Shown here: positions 35,951-43,876 of the stretch, piece after piece
How the letters are laid out: every line of letters starts with the position of its first letter
Position numbering within the stretch: position 1 is the stretch's first letter
NCBI GenBank assembly: GCA_020160915.1
Contig: JAIUPK010000004.1
Span: 310,001-374,000, forward strand
DNA length: 64,000 nt
Source of the DNA: Actinomycetota bacterium
GTDB lineage: Bacteria; Actinomycetota; Actinomycetes; Actinomycetales; Microbacteriaceae
Direction of reading: 5' to 3'
Notes under the pieces: generated by a model
What the model saw: only the letters and a program-made list of their open reading frames with translations
Databases searched by the model: none
Told to the model about the DNA's origin: nothing
Program-made: the position numbers and the translations under genes

Positions 35951-36026
35951 GGGCGATTGGCGCAGTTGGTAGCGCGCTTCCTTCACACGGAAGAGGTCAT
36001 CGGTTCGAGTCCGGTATCGCCCACCA
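35951..36026 (+). tRNA. tRNA-Val (anticodon CAC), CCA encoded
   Basis: 73 nt plus encoded CCA (36024-36026). Acceptor GGGCGAT/ATCGCCC, anticodon stem CTTCC/GGAAG with loop TTCACAC (CAC). It is transcribed away from the other three tRNAs and is closely similar to tRNA-Val(GAC), including the same anticodon stem. Confidence 0.95.
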
Positions 36027-36043
36027 CTCGTCATGAGGGGATC

Positions 36044-36889
36044 ATGGTGCGAGACGGCAGACCGAGCGTGTTCCGCGAATTCGCCACCGGCGTCTCCCTA
36101 CTCGGCCGCGGACTCGGCACCTGGCGCACCGCGCCCGGTCTCATGCTGCTGGGAATGGTGCCCGCGCTGATCGTGGGCGCGGTCATCCTCGCGGGCCTGA
36201 TCGCGCTGGGCGTCAATATCGAGGCCATCGCTGTCGCGGTCACACCGTTCGCGAGCGAATGGCCCGAGCCGTGGTACACGACCGTGCATGTGGTTGCAGG
36301 CCTCGCGTTCCTGGTGGTCGCCATCCTTCTGGTCGTGTACACGTTCACGGCGGTCACCCTCATCGTCGGGGACCCGTTCTACCAGCGCATCTGGCGGCAC
36401 ACGGAGGGCAGGTTCGGCACCGTACCCGACGAGGGCGCATCGGGCTTCTGGCGCGAGCTGGGTCGCGGCATCTCCTCTGGTCTGCGGATGCTCGTGCCCG
36501 CCGTACTCATCGGCGTGATGCTCTTCGTGCTCGGCTTCATCCCCGTGGTGGGGCAGGTCGTCGTTCCCGTGTTGGGCGCCTTCTTCGGCGGCTGGTACCT
36601 CACGGTGGAGCTGACCGGACTCGCATTCGATTCCCGAGGCCGTTCGCTTGCGGAACGCAGGCGTGCGCTGCGCGGTCGCAGAGCCATGACGCTCGGCTTC
36701 GGCATCGCGACGTGGCTGGTGTTCCTGATTCCCGGCGGAGCGGTGATCATGATGCCGGCCGCAGTCGGGGGCGCGACCCTTCTCGCGAGGCGTGTGCTCG
36801 GCGAGTCCACTGATCAGCGAACTCGCACTGATCAGCAAACTCGCACTGACCCGCGGGCTACCTCAGGGCTCGACCGAACCGCGCCGTGA
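36044..36889 (+). CDS. EI24 / CysZ-like membrane protein
   Basis: 281 residues from ATG 36044, with GAGGGGATC just upstream and only 17 bp after the tRNA CCA. Four to six membrane helices, and the family segment LIVGDPFYQRIWRHTEG after the second helix. EI24/CysZ proteins include sulfate transporters, but no substrate is shown. The C-terminus carries two 18-bp tandem repeats coding TDQ[RQ]TR (36809-36844). It overlaps the DUF2071 gene tail to tail by 32 bp. Confidence 0.88.
   Translation: MVRDGRPSVFREFATGVSLLGRGLGTWRTAPGLMLLGMVPALIVGAVILAGLIALGVNIEAIAVAVTPFASEWPEPWYTTVHVVAGLAFLVVAILLVVYTFTAVTLIVGDPFYQRIWRHTEGRFGTVPDEGASGFWRELGRGISSGLRMLVPAVLIGVMLFVLGFIPVVGQVVVPVLGAFFGGWYLTVELTGLAFDSRGRSLAERRRALRGRRAMTLGFGIATWLVFLIPGGAVIMMPAAVGGATLLARRVLGESTDQRTRTDQQTRTDPRATSGLDRTAP
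36809..36844 (+). repeat. Two 18-bp tandem repeats in the EI24 gene
   Basis: ACTGATCAGC(G/A)AACTCGC occurs twice, followed by a decayed third start ACTGACC. It codes for TDQRTR-TDQQTR and is a likely site of copy-number change by slippage. Confidence 0.85.
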
Positions 36890-37583
36890 CCCCTTCGGCG
36901 TAGAGCACCGAGTCGGGCATCCGATCGGTGACATGGGGAAGCCCCGCCCGTTCGACCAGGGTGTCATCGAGCTCGAGCAGTGTCGCGCGTTGCAGGTGCC
37001 ACGCCTCGTGGGTGTTCGGTAGGAACACGGTGCGCCCGAGCCGTCTGGTGAACAGGCCCCACCTCGCAGTGAGGAAGTCGGCCGTCGCATCCCCGACGAC
37101 GAGCTCAGCACCCGGCCGCGCGACCAGTCGAGTGGCTCCGTCGCCCACGTGACGACGCGCGTGATACTCGATCATGCCGTCCTTCCCGACGAGCGAGGTC
37201 GCCGACCAGAAGTAGGGAATCGAGAATGCCGCGCGAGCGGCCAACACCGCCGCCAGACGTGATGCCTCCAGCGAGGCGAACACGACTCCGCGTCGGCCGT
37301 TCGCATCGACCCCGTACAGCCTCACGTTGACCTCGGCGAAGTCGCCGAAGTACGGCACGGGCGGACTGCCGGCGATCGTCGCATCCCCGAGATGGAAGGC
37401 GATCAAACCCACCCAGCTCGACCCGTCGTGCTCGTCCGGTCGCACGCCGGCGGGTAGAAGCGGTGCCACTCGGGATGACTCGACCCGCCAATGCAGGAAT
37501 GTGAGCTTCGTCCACCGCTGGCTCGCGACCACCCGACCGTGAAGCGCTGGCGGCTGCACGGCAATCGGCTCGGGAGCGGTCAC
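36858..37583 (-). CDS. DUF2071 (YqjF-like) protein
   Basis: 241 residues from GTG 37583, which overlaps the stop of the Amt paralogue by one base (TAGTG). Family pattern: VVASQRWTKLTFLHWRVESSRVAPLLPAGVRPDEHDGSSWVGLIAFHL, then YFGDFAEVNVRLYGVDANGRRGVVFASLEASR. Beta-rich soluble protein related to acetoacetate decarboxylase folds; the function is unknown. Translational coupling to the Amt paralogue is the only context. Confidence 0.86.
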   Translation of the reverse strand: MTAPEPIAVQPPALHGRVVASQRWTKLTFLHWRVESSRVAPLLPAGVRPDEHDGSSWVGLIAFHLGDATIAGSPPVPYFGDFAEVNVRLYGVDANGRRGVVFASLEASRLAAVLAARAAFSIPYFWSATSLVGKDGMIEYHARRHVGDGATRLVARPGAELVVGDATADFLTARWGLFTRRLGRTVFLPNTHEAWHLQRATLLELDDTLVERAGLPHVTDRMPDSVLYAEGVTARFGRALR

Positions 37584-38623
37584 TACGCCGACCTGGGCAT
37601 GCGATCGCCCCGCCGACGCAGCACAAGCCAGAGCAGGGCGGCGACGCCCATCGACCATCCCGCCACGAGGATGCAGCAGATCACCTGATCCCGCACGAAG
37701 ACGTACTGGCCCGTGAACAGGAAGCCCAGATCGTTGGCGAACAAGCCGAGCGCCACCAGCCCGACCGCACCAGCGATCAGGTGCGAGCCCACGATGAACC
37801 ACTGCTGGCGTCGAGTGTCGCCCACCCGCCGCAGCGTGAAGAGGCAGGCCGAAGCCGACGCGATGATCCCCACGACGAACGCGGCGGGTGCACCATACAT
37901 CGGGGCGCCGGCGCTGACGCCAACCAGACCGCTGACGATACCGGCGGCGACGGCGCTCAGGGTGGTCGACTGGTGACGAATGCGTTGCACCACCAACCAG
38001 CCCACGACTCCCCCACCGGCCGCGAAGGCCCCATTGATCAGGATGCCCGGAGTGAGGTCATCGATGGCGAGCTCAGCACCCACCAACCACCCGATCCAGC
38101 CGAGAGTCAGCAGGATCACACCTACGGTCGCAAATCCGCGAGGCACGGCCGACGGTCGAAGTGGAGGAGCTCCCGCTCCCCCGGACACGAGCACGCCGAC
38201 CGCAGCTGCGCCGGCCGCGACATTGATCGCCAATGAGCCGCCCTGGTCGATCGGGCGCACGCCGAACGGCCCGAGGCCGGAGAACGACAGCCAAGCCACG
38301 GGCACGAACACCAGCACGCTCCAGATCGCGGCGAACGCAACCGACCCCGGCGCACCAGCACCGAACGCTCTCGGCACGATCGTGGCAAGTAGCGCAGCCA
38401 GACCACCGAGGGCGGCAATCGGCGCGACAAGCTCTGCGGGAAGCGCGGGACGCAGGATGATGGTCACCGCGAGCCAGGTCACCGTTCCCACTGCGACGCA
38501 CGCCAGTGAGACACCGATCGGAGCGCCCGCGGGCAGCATCCGGCTGTACACGACCATGATCGCCGCGATCATCACTGCGATGGCAATCACCGACAGTGCG
38601 GCGAGGCCCCACCCTTGCCCCAC
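37583..38623 (-). CDS. Divergent ammonium-transporter (Amt) paralogue lacking the first pore histidine
   Basis: 346 residues from GTG 38623 (AAGGGGGA upstream), about nine to ten membrane helices. It aligns with the neighbouring AmtB: RPIDQGGSLAINVAAG matches GVIDFAGGTAVHINAG, so the Asp is kept (D126) but the first twin-His becomes Asn134; SHLIAGAVGLVALGLFANDLGFLFTG matches VHLVGGLVGTLFLGFFANGTGLIYSG, so the second His is kept (H281). The family signature PGLAFFYGG and about 75 residues are missing. Ion conduction is doubtful; a sensor or other channel role is possible. No frameshift, so not a pseudogene. Confidence 0.8.
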   Translation of the reverse strand: MGQGWGLAALSVIAIAVMIAAIMVVYSRMLPAGAPIGVSLACVAVGTVTWLAVTIILRPALPAELVAPIAALGGLAALLATIVPRAFGAGAPGSVAFAAIWSVLVFVPVAWLSFSGLGPFGVRPIDQGGSLAINVAAGAAAVGVLVSGGAGAPPLRPSAVPRGFATVGVILLTLGWIGWLVGAELAIDDLTPGILINGAFAAGGGVVGWLVVQRIRHQSTTLSAVAAGIVSGLVGVSAGAPMYGAPAAFVVGIIASASACLFTLRRVGDTRRQQWFIVGSHLIAGAVGLVALGLFANDLGFLFTGQYVFVRDQVICCILVAGWSMGVAALLWLVLRRRGDRMPRSA

Positions 38624-38638
38624 GTGTCCCCCTTTCGC

Positions 38639-38655
38639 CGAGAGCTTGGCTCTCG
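38639..38655 (-). repeat. Short hairpin before the Amt paralogue ribosome binding site
   Basis: CGAGAGC and GCTCTCG form a perfect 7-bp stem with a 3-nt loop, ending 6 nt upstream of the AAGGGGGA ribosome binding site. Confidence 0.5.
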
Positions 38656-38659
38656 ACAA

Positions 38660-38698
38660 ACAGAGTAAGGGGCGCCGCTCCCGCGAGCGACGCCCCTT
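38660..38698 (-). terminator. Intrinsic terminator after amtB
   Basis: On the minus strand GGGGCGTCGCTC pairs with GAGCGGCGCCCC (one G-U) around CGCGG-type loop, followed by TTACTCTGTTTG. It should stop most amtB transcripts before the paralogue. Confidence 0.75.
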
Positions 38699-38717
38699 GC
38701 TTGAGTGTGTCGGATGA

Positions 38718-39989
38718 CTACTTGACGTCAGCCAGAACGTAGCCCTCTTCACCGTGCACGACCAGGTCTACACCGGCGATCTCGTCCTCGTTCTTGATGC
38801 GGAATCCGATGGTCTTCTCGATCACGAATCCGATGATGAAGGCGAGCGCGAACGAATAGATCATCACGCTGAGAGCGGCGATCGCCTGCACCAGCAGCTG
38901 GGTGAAGGTGCCGCTGTAGATCAGGCCGGTGCCGTTGGCGAAGAAGCCCAGGAACAGCGTTCCCACGAGGCCACCGACGAGGTGCACGCCCACGACGTCG
39001 AGCGAGTCGTCGAAACCGAGCTTGAACTTCAGGTCGATGGCGACCGCGCAGATGATTCCGGCAAGGGCGCCGAGCACGATGGCCCACCCGGGCGTGAGCG
39101 ATCCACAGGCGGGGGTGATCGCAACCAGACCCGCGACGGCACCCGACGCTGCACCGATCGAAGTGGGCTTGCCGTCCTTGATTCGCTCGACCACCAGCCA
39201 GCCGAGCAGAGCGGCAGCAGGGGCGATGAGGGTGTTCACGAAGGCGATAGCCGCGGTTCCATCAGCAGCCAGCTCCGATCCGGCGTTGAAGCCGAACCAG
39301 CCGAACCACAGGAGGCCGGCACCGAGCAGAACGAACGGCGGGTTGTGAGGAACGTGCGCGCCCTTGGCGAATCCAACGCGACGACCGAGCACGAGCGCAA
39401 GTGCGAGTGCTGCGGCACCGGCATTGATGTGCACTGCGGTGCCACCGGCAAAGTCGATCACGCCCGTGCCGAAGGCGTCCTGCAGGCCACGAGTCAGCCA
39501 TCCGCCGTAGGTGAAGGCGCCGTCGGCGAGACCGAAGTTGAACACCCAGCTCGCGACCGGGAAGTAGACGACCGTCGCCCAGATGCCGGCGAAGATCATC
39601 CACGACCCGAACTTCGCACGGTCAGCGATAGCACCCGAGATCAGTGCAACAGTGATGATCGCGAAGGTCGCCTGGAACGCAACGAATGCGAGGGCCGGGT
39701 AGCCGGCCGCGGGAGCGGCAGCATCCTCAAGCGCTGCACCGAGGAGGAAGTTGCTGCTGTCGAACATCCACGGCGACGGTGCGAGCCCGTCGATCGTCGG
39801 GAACGCGATCGCGTATCCATAGATCGCCCACAGCACCGCGATGAGGCCAATTGCGCCGAAGCTCATCATCATCATGCTGATGACGCTCTTGGCCTTGACG
39901 AGGCCGCCGTAGAAGAATGCCAGTCCCGGCGTCATCAGCAGCACGAGCGCTGATGCCAGGAGAAGGAAGGCAGTGTTGCCCTGATCCAT
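38718..39989 (-). CDS. amtB: Ammonium transporter
   Basis: 423 residues from ATG 39989 with GAGAGG upstream. Eleven helices; family signature PGLAFFYGGLVKAKSVISMM at 21-40, conserved Asp179, and both pore histidines, His187 (AVHINAG) and His336 (GVHLVGG). Trimeric ammonium channel. GlnK, the usual partner, is not adjacent: the next gene is a divergent Amt paralogue after a terminator. A GlnR-type operator lies 96-134 bp upstream of the start, implying nitrogen control. Confidence 0.97.
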   Translation of the reverse strand: MDQGNTAFLLLASALVLLMTPGLAFFYGGLVKAKSVISMMMMSFGAIGLIAVLWAIYGYAIAFPTIDGLAPSPWMFDSSNFLLGAALEDAAAPAAGYPALAFVAFQATFAIITVALISGAIADRAKFGSWMIFAGIWATVVYFPVASWVFNFGLADGAFTYGGWLTRGLQDAFGTGVIDFAGGTAVHINAGAAALALALVLGRRVGFAKGAHVPHNPPFVLLGAGLLWFGWFGFNAGSELAADGTAAIAFVNTLIAPAAALLGWLVVERIKDGKPTSIGAASGAVAGLVAITPACGSLTPGWAIVLGALAGIICAVAIDLKFKLGFDDSLDVVGVHLVGGLVGTLFLGFFANGTGLIYSGTFTQLLVQAIAALSVMIYSFALAFIIGFVIEKTIGFRIKNEDEIAGVDLVVHGEEGYVLADVK

Positions 39990-40084
39990 TGTGTGTACCT
40001 CTCTTTGGTTCTGCGAAGGATGCACCGTTGGGTCCGCACGGGGAGGACCACGCCTCGGGTACGGTCACATCCTGTCGATGGGAG

Positions 40085-40123
40085 GTTTCCATCGGAGTGC
40101 CGGTCGTGTTTCGGCTCTGTTAC
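40085..40123 (-). promoter_or_regulatory. Predicted GlnR operator upstream of amtB
   Basis: On the minus strand the order is GTAAC-n6-GAAAC-n6-GGCAC-n7-GAAAC (40123-40119, 40112-40108, 40101-40097, 40089-40085). The Streptomyces GlnR box is gTnAC-n6-GaAAC-n6-GtnAC-n6-GAAAC. The first box is perfect, the second has one base change and one extra spacer base. Confidence 0.7.
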
Positions 40124-40187
40124 ACCGGGCACAGCCACGTAAACATCGTGTTTCGTCGTGCCACCGATCGCCTGCGAGGCCTTCTTC

Positions 40188-40193
40188 TAGACT
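40188..40193 (+). promoter_or_regulatory. Predicted leaderless promoter of nhaA
   Basis: TAGACT then 7 nt then ATG 40201; no ribosome binding site. It shares the 211-bp divergent gap with the amtB operator. Confidence 0.45.
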
Positions 40194-40200
40194 CGAGTTC

Positions 40201-41361
40201 ATGTCATTGCTGCGATCCGAGCGATTCTCGGCCATCCTTCTGGTCGCTGCCGCAGCAGTCGGACTGCTGCTCGCCAACACCGCGGCGGCACCAGCAGCCA
40301 AGGCCGTCGAGTCGTTCCATTTCGGGATTCCCGCGCTGGGGGTCGACCTGTCGGTCGGTCACTGGATCAAGGACGGCTTGCTCGCGATCTTCTTCTTCAT
40401 CGCGGCGATCGAGCTGAGGCACGAACTGCGCCACGGTGAGCTGGACTCCCCTCGCAAGGCCATGGTGCCGACTGTCGCGGCCATCGGCGGAGTCGTGGTT
40501 CCCGCCCTGATCTTCCTCGTGATCGTTGGCGATCCGGAGCTGAGTCAGGGCTGGCCGATCCCGACGGCGACCGACATCGCCTTCGCGCTCGGCGTTCTCG
40601 CGATCGTCGGAAAGGGCCTTCCCCCGACGTTCCGGGCGCTCCTGCTTGCCCTCGCGGTGATCGACGACCTGATCGCAATCCTCATCATCGCCGCCTTCTT
40701 CACGAAGGACCTCGCACCCATCCCACTGCTGATCGCTCTGCCCGTCGTGCTGCTGTTCGGTTGGCTGAGCTACAGGGTGACCAAGCGCCGTCGGGCGTGG
40801 GTCATCCCGCTCATGATCCTCCTCGGCACCGCCGCGTGGGTGCTCGTGTACCTGTCGGGCATCCACCCGACCATCGCCGGGGTTGCACTGGGCCTGATCA
40901 TGGCGGATGCCACGGCTGGCCGAACCCGGCATGCCATCGAACCCTGGTCCAACGTCGTGATCCTCCCCCTGTTCGCGATTGTTGCAGCGCTGGTCCCGAT
41001 ACCGGCGACGAATCTGGCCGGGCTGAGTCCCGCCTTCTGGGCCGTCATCGTCGCCCTGCCTCTCGGCAAGCTGATCGGGATCACCGGCGGCGCACTGATC
41101 GCAACGTCCCTGGCGCGGCGAAGCAGTGGCTCCCGAGCACACCTGCCGCTACCCGACATCATCGCCGTCGCGGGCCTGGGTGGAATCGGCTTCACGGTCT
41201 CACTCCTCATGAATGAGCTCGCATTCGAAGGGCAGCGCTCTGTCGCCGATGAGGTGACGCTAGCTGTGATCGTCGCGTCGGTCATCGCCGCACTGGTGGG
41301 CGGCGTCCTCACCGCACTCCGAAGCCGCCACTACTCCCGGACGACTACTGCGGGTCAGTGA
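40201..41361 (+). CDS. nhaA: Na+/H+ antiporter NhaA
   Basis: 386 residues, about eleven to twelve helices. Exchanges protons for sodium to control pH and salt. PTATDIAFALGVLA and the adjacent aspartates in LALAVIDDLIAILIIA are the transport-site motifs; GLGGIGFTVSLLMNELAF is the C-terminal helix motif. 17 bp overlap tail to tail with zapE. Leaderless start is predicted. Confidence 0.95.
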   Translation: MSLLRSERFSAILLVAAAAVGLLLANTAAAPAAKAVESFHFGIPALGVDLSVGHWIKDGLLAIFFFIAAIELRHELRHGELDSPRKAMVPTVAAIGGVVVPALIFLVIVGDPELSQGWPIPTATDIAFALGVLAIVGKGLPPTFRALLLALAVIDDLIAILIIAAFFTKDLAPIPLLIALPVVLLFGWLSYRVTKRRRAWVIPLMILLGTAAWVLVYLSGIHPTIAGVALGLIMADATAGRTRHAIEPWSNVVILPLFAIVAALVPIPATNLAGLSPAFWAVIVALPLGKLIGITGGALIATSLARRSSGSRAHLPLPDIIAVAGLGGIGFTVSLLMNELAFEGQRSVADEVTLAVIVASVIAALVGGVLTALRSRHYSRTTTAGQ

Positions 41362-42358
41362 GCGCGATCATCCGGGAGACCGACCGCAGGTACTTCTTGC
41401 GGTAGCCCCCGGCGAGCATGTCGTCAGGGAAGATCGAATCCAAGGGAACGCCGCTGGCGACGATCCGCACCTGGGCGTCGTACAGCCGGTCGACGAATGC
41501 CACGAGCCGCAGCGCGTCAGTCTGATTGTGCAGCACATGCACATCGGTCAGTCCGATCGCATCGAGCCCGTCCACGAGCTTCACGTAGCGGGAGGGGTGC
41601 ACTGTCGCCAGGTGAGCCAGAGCGGCATCGAATGAGTCGAGCGTGACGGCTCCACTGAACGCAGCGAGTCCAAGCTCGACGTCACCCACGCTGTGGGCGT
41701 GCGCCTCGGTGTCGCGCCGCCGGTAGTCGAGCCCGTCGATGCGGATGGTGGTGAACTTCGCCGCGAGTGAATCGATCTCGCGCAGGAAGTCCTGAGCCGC
41801 GAACCGGCCCTCCCCGAGCGCGTTGGGCGGGGTGTTGGAGGTCGCGGCAATGCGTGAGCCGGTCGCGACCAGCTCACCCAGCAGGCGCGACATCAGGCGG
41901 GTGTCGCCGGGGTCATCCAGCTCGAACTCGTCGATGCACAGCAGCGAGGCGCCGGTGAGGAGCTTGACGGTCGGGGCATAACCGAGGGCTCCCACGAGCG
42001 CGGTGTACTCGATGAAGGTGCCGAAGTACTTTCGCCCGGGGGCGACGTGCCACAGTGCCGCGAGGAGATGGGTCTTGCCGACCCCGAAGCCGCCGTCGAG
42101 ATAGACACCCGGCAGGGTGGGCGCCGCCTTCTTGCGGGAGAACAGCCCGCCACCCCCGGACTGCCAGCCCCCGACGAAGTTGCGGATCGCGGCTACCGCG
42201 GCGCCCTGTGACGGATAGTCCCGGTCAGGTCGGTAGGAATCGAGGGTCGCCGTCGCGAACTGGCGCGGTGGCACCAGCTGCGCCACCATCTCCTCGCCGC
42301 TGAGCGTGGGCACGCGGTCAGCAAGATGCCCGGGTGAGACGGGCGCTTCGGCACTCAT
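41345..42358 (-). CDS. zapE: Cell division protein ZapE-like (AFG1) ATPase
   Basis: 337 residues, AAA+ of the AFG1/ZapE type. Walker A GGFGVGKTH near 89-97, Walker B LLCIDEFELDD, sensor AATSNTPPNALGEGRFAAQDFLREI. E. coli ZapE modulates FtsZ rings; the mitochondrial form helps protein turnover. Role in actinobacteria is not settled. GAGG ribosome binding site; divergent from the sulfurtransferase. Confidence 0.92.
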   Translation of the reverse strand: MSAEAPVSPGHLADRVPTLSGEEMVAQLVPPRQFATATLDSYRPDRDYPSQGAAVAAIRNFVGGWQSGGGGLFSRKKAAPTLPGVYLDGGFGVGKTHLLAALWHVAPGRKYFGTFIEYTALVGALGYAPTVKLLTGASLLCIDEFELDDPGDTRLMSRLLGELVATGSRIAATSNTPPNALGEGRFAAQDFLREIDSLAAKFTTIRIDGLDYRRRDTEAHAHSVGDVELGLAAFSGAVTLDSFDAALAHLATVHPSRYVKLVDGLDAIGLTDVHVLHNQTDALRLVAFVDRLYDAQVRIVASGVPLDSIFPDDMLAGGYRKKYLRSVSRMIALTDPQ

Positions 42359-42496
42359 GGATCAGCCTCGGAAATTTGTGTCGAAGTCTTACGGTGCCCC
42401 GGTGCGGATGCACGCGGACTCTCGTAGATTCGTGAGCAAGGGGATTCCAGCCTAGCCTTGGCAGCCCCGCACACGATCCACAAGCTCGGAGGAACC

Positions 42497-43396
42497 ATGA
42501 CCGTCGAAGTCGATACCGCACCCCAGTTCTCGGCCTTCGCCCACCCCGAGCGACTCGTCTCCGGGGATTGGCTCGAGGCGCACCTCGGCACTCCCGGCCT
42601 CGTCGTGGTCGAATCCGACGAAGACGTGCTGCTGTACGAGACGGGCCACATCGAGGGCGCGGTGAAGATCGACTGGCACACAGACCTCAACGACCCGGTC
42701 GAGCGCGACTACATCGACGGAGCCGCCTTCGCGAAGCTCGTCGGAGCCAAGGGCATCAGTCGCGACTCGACAGTGGTCATCTACGGCGACAAGAACAACT
42801 GGTGGGCCGCGTACGCCCTCTGGGTCTTCACCCTGTTCGGCCACGAGGATGTGCGCCTCCTCGATGGCGGCCGCGCCAAGTGGGAGGCGGACGGACGCGC
42901 GTACACCACGGCCGAGCCGGAGATCACGCCAGTCGACTACCCGGTCGTGGAACGAAACGATGCGGCCATCCGTGCATTCAAGGAAGACGTGATCGCCCAC
43001 CTCGGCAACCCGCTCATCGACGTGCGCTCCCCCGAGGAGTACAGCGGAGAGCGCACTCACATGCCCGCCTACCCCGAGGAGGGCGCACTTCGCGGGGGCC
43101 ACATCCCGAGCGCGCAGAGCGTGCCGTGGGCCAGAGCCGTTGCCGAGGACGGAACCTTCAAGTCCGTTCCTGAGCTCGACGCGATCTACCGCGAGGGTGC
43201 CGGGCTCAAGGACGGCGACAACATCGTCGCCTACTGCCGCATCGGTGAGCGTTCGAGCCACACGTGGTTCGTGCTGACGCACCTGCTCGGCTTCGAGGGT
43301 GTGCGCAACTACGACGGGTCCTGGACCGAGTGGGGATCGGCCGTGCGCGTACCGATCGCCAAGGGCACCGAGCCGGGCGCTGTACCGGCCAAGTAG
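42497..43396 (+). CDS. sseA: Thiosulfate/3-mercaptopyruvate sulfurtransferase
   Basis: 299 residues from ATG 42497 (GGAGGAACC upstream). Two rhodanese domains: an inactive N-terminal one ([38 protein letters not shown]) and a catalytic C-terminal one with [18 protein letters not shown], where the Cys is the active site. Close to actinobacterial CysA-type proteins. It is followed by a SufE-like gene, suggesting joint sulfur handling. Confidence 0.94.
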   Translation: MTVEVDTAPQFSAFAHPERLVSGDWLEAHLGTPGLVVVESDEDVLLYETGHIEGAVKIDWHTDLNDPVERDYIDGAAFAKLVGAKGISRDSTVVIYGDKNNWWAAYALWVFTLFGHEDVRLLDGGRAKWEADGRAYTTAEPEITPVDYPVVERNDAAIRAFKEDVIAHLGNPLIDVRSPEEYSGERTHMPAYPEEGALRGGHIPSAQSVPWARAVAEDGTFKSVPELDAIYREGAGLKDGDNIVAYCRIGERSSHTWFVLTHLLGFEGVRNYDGSWTEWGSAVRVPIAKGTEPGAVPAK

Positions 43397-43411
43397 ATCT
43401 CCCTCCGCACC

Positions 43412-43417
43412 TAGAAT
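43412..43417 (+). promoter_or_regulatory. Predicted leaderless promoter of the SufE-like gene
   Basis: TAGAAT, 6 nt, then GTG 43424. It is one of the best -10 boxes in the window. Confidence 0.5.
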
Positions 43418-43423
43418 CGTCAG

Positions 43424-43876
43424 GTGACCACCGAGGACAGCGGGGCAGAACTCCCGGAGCAGCTCGCTCAGATCCGTGAGGACTTCCTCGCGCTCGCGGT
43501 GCGGGAGCGCCTCCAGTTGCTCCTCGAGTTCTCGAACGAGCTGCCGGAGTTGCCCGAGCGCTACCTCGACCACCCCGACCTGCTCGAGCGTGTCGAGGAG
43601 TGCCAGTCGCCCGTCTTCATCTTCGTCGAGGTGGATGACGCGAGCATCGTGCACCTCTACGCCACCGCACCGAAGGAGGCGCCGACGACTCGGGGCTTCG
43701 CGTCGATCCTCGCGCAGGGACTGGCCGGCCTCACGGCCGAGCAGGTTCTCGCGGTGCCCGACGACTATCCCAACACCATCGGCCTGACTGAGGCAGTGAG
43801 CCCGCTGCGTATCCGCGGCATGACCGCGCTGCTGGGTCGCACGAAGCGGCAGGTGCGGGAGAAGCTCGTCGCGTGA
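43424..43876 (+). CDS. SufE-like sulfur acceptor protein
   Basis: 150 residues from GTG 43424. LALAVRERLQLLLEFSNELPELPERYLDHPDLLERVEECQSPVFIFVEV matches SufE, with the sulfur-accepting Cys in EECQSPV; SPLRIRGMTALLGRTKRQVRE is the C-terminal helix. SufE activates a cysteine desulfurase; its partner is not in this window. Overlaps the next gene as GTGA. Confidence 0.92.
   Translation: MTTEDSGAELPEQLAQIREDFLALAVRERLQLLLEFSNELPELPERYLDHPDLLERVEECQSPVFIFVEVDDASIVHLYATAPKEAPTTRGFASILAQGLAGLTAEQVLAVPDDYPNTIGLTEAVSPLRIRGMTALLGRTKRQVREKLVA

Noticed and set aside
35558-36026. tRNA cluster as a genomic-island attachment site
   Set aside because: No integrase, no duplicated tRNA 3' end, and flanking genes are ordinary core genes.
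36809-36844. Short tandem repeats as a CRISPR remnant
   Set aside because: Only two 18-bp units with no spacers, inside a coding frame; no cas gene in the window.
37583-38623. Amt paralogue as a pseudogene
   Set aside because: The frame is open over 346 codons, with a strong ribosome binding site and normal codon use; substitutions look selective rather than decayed.
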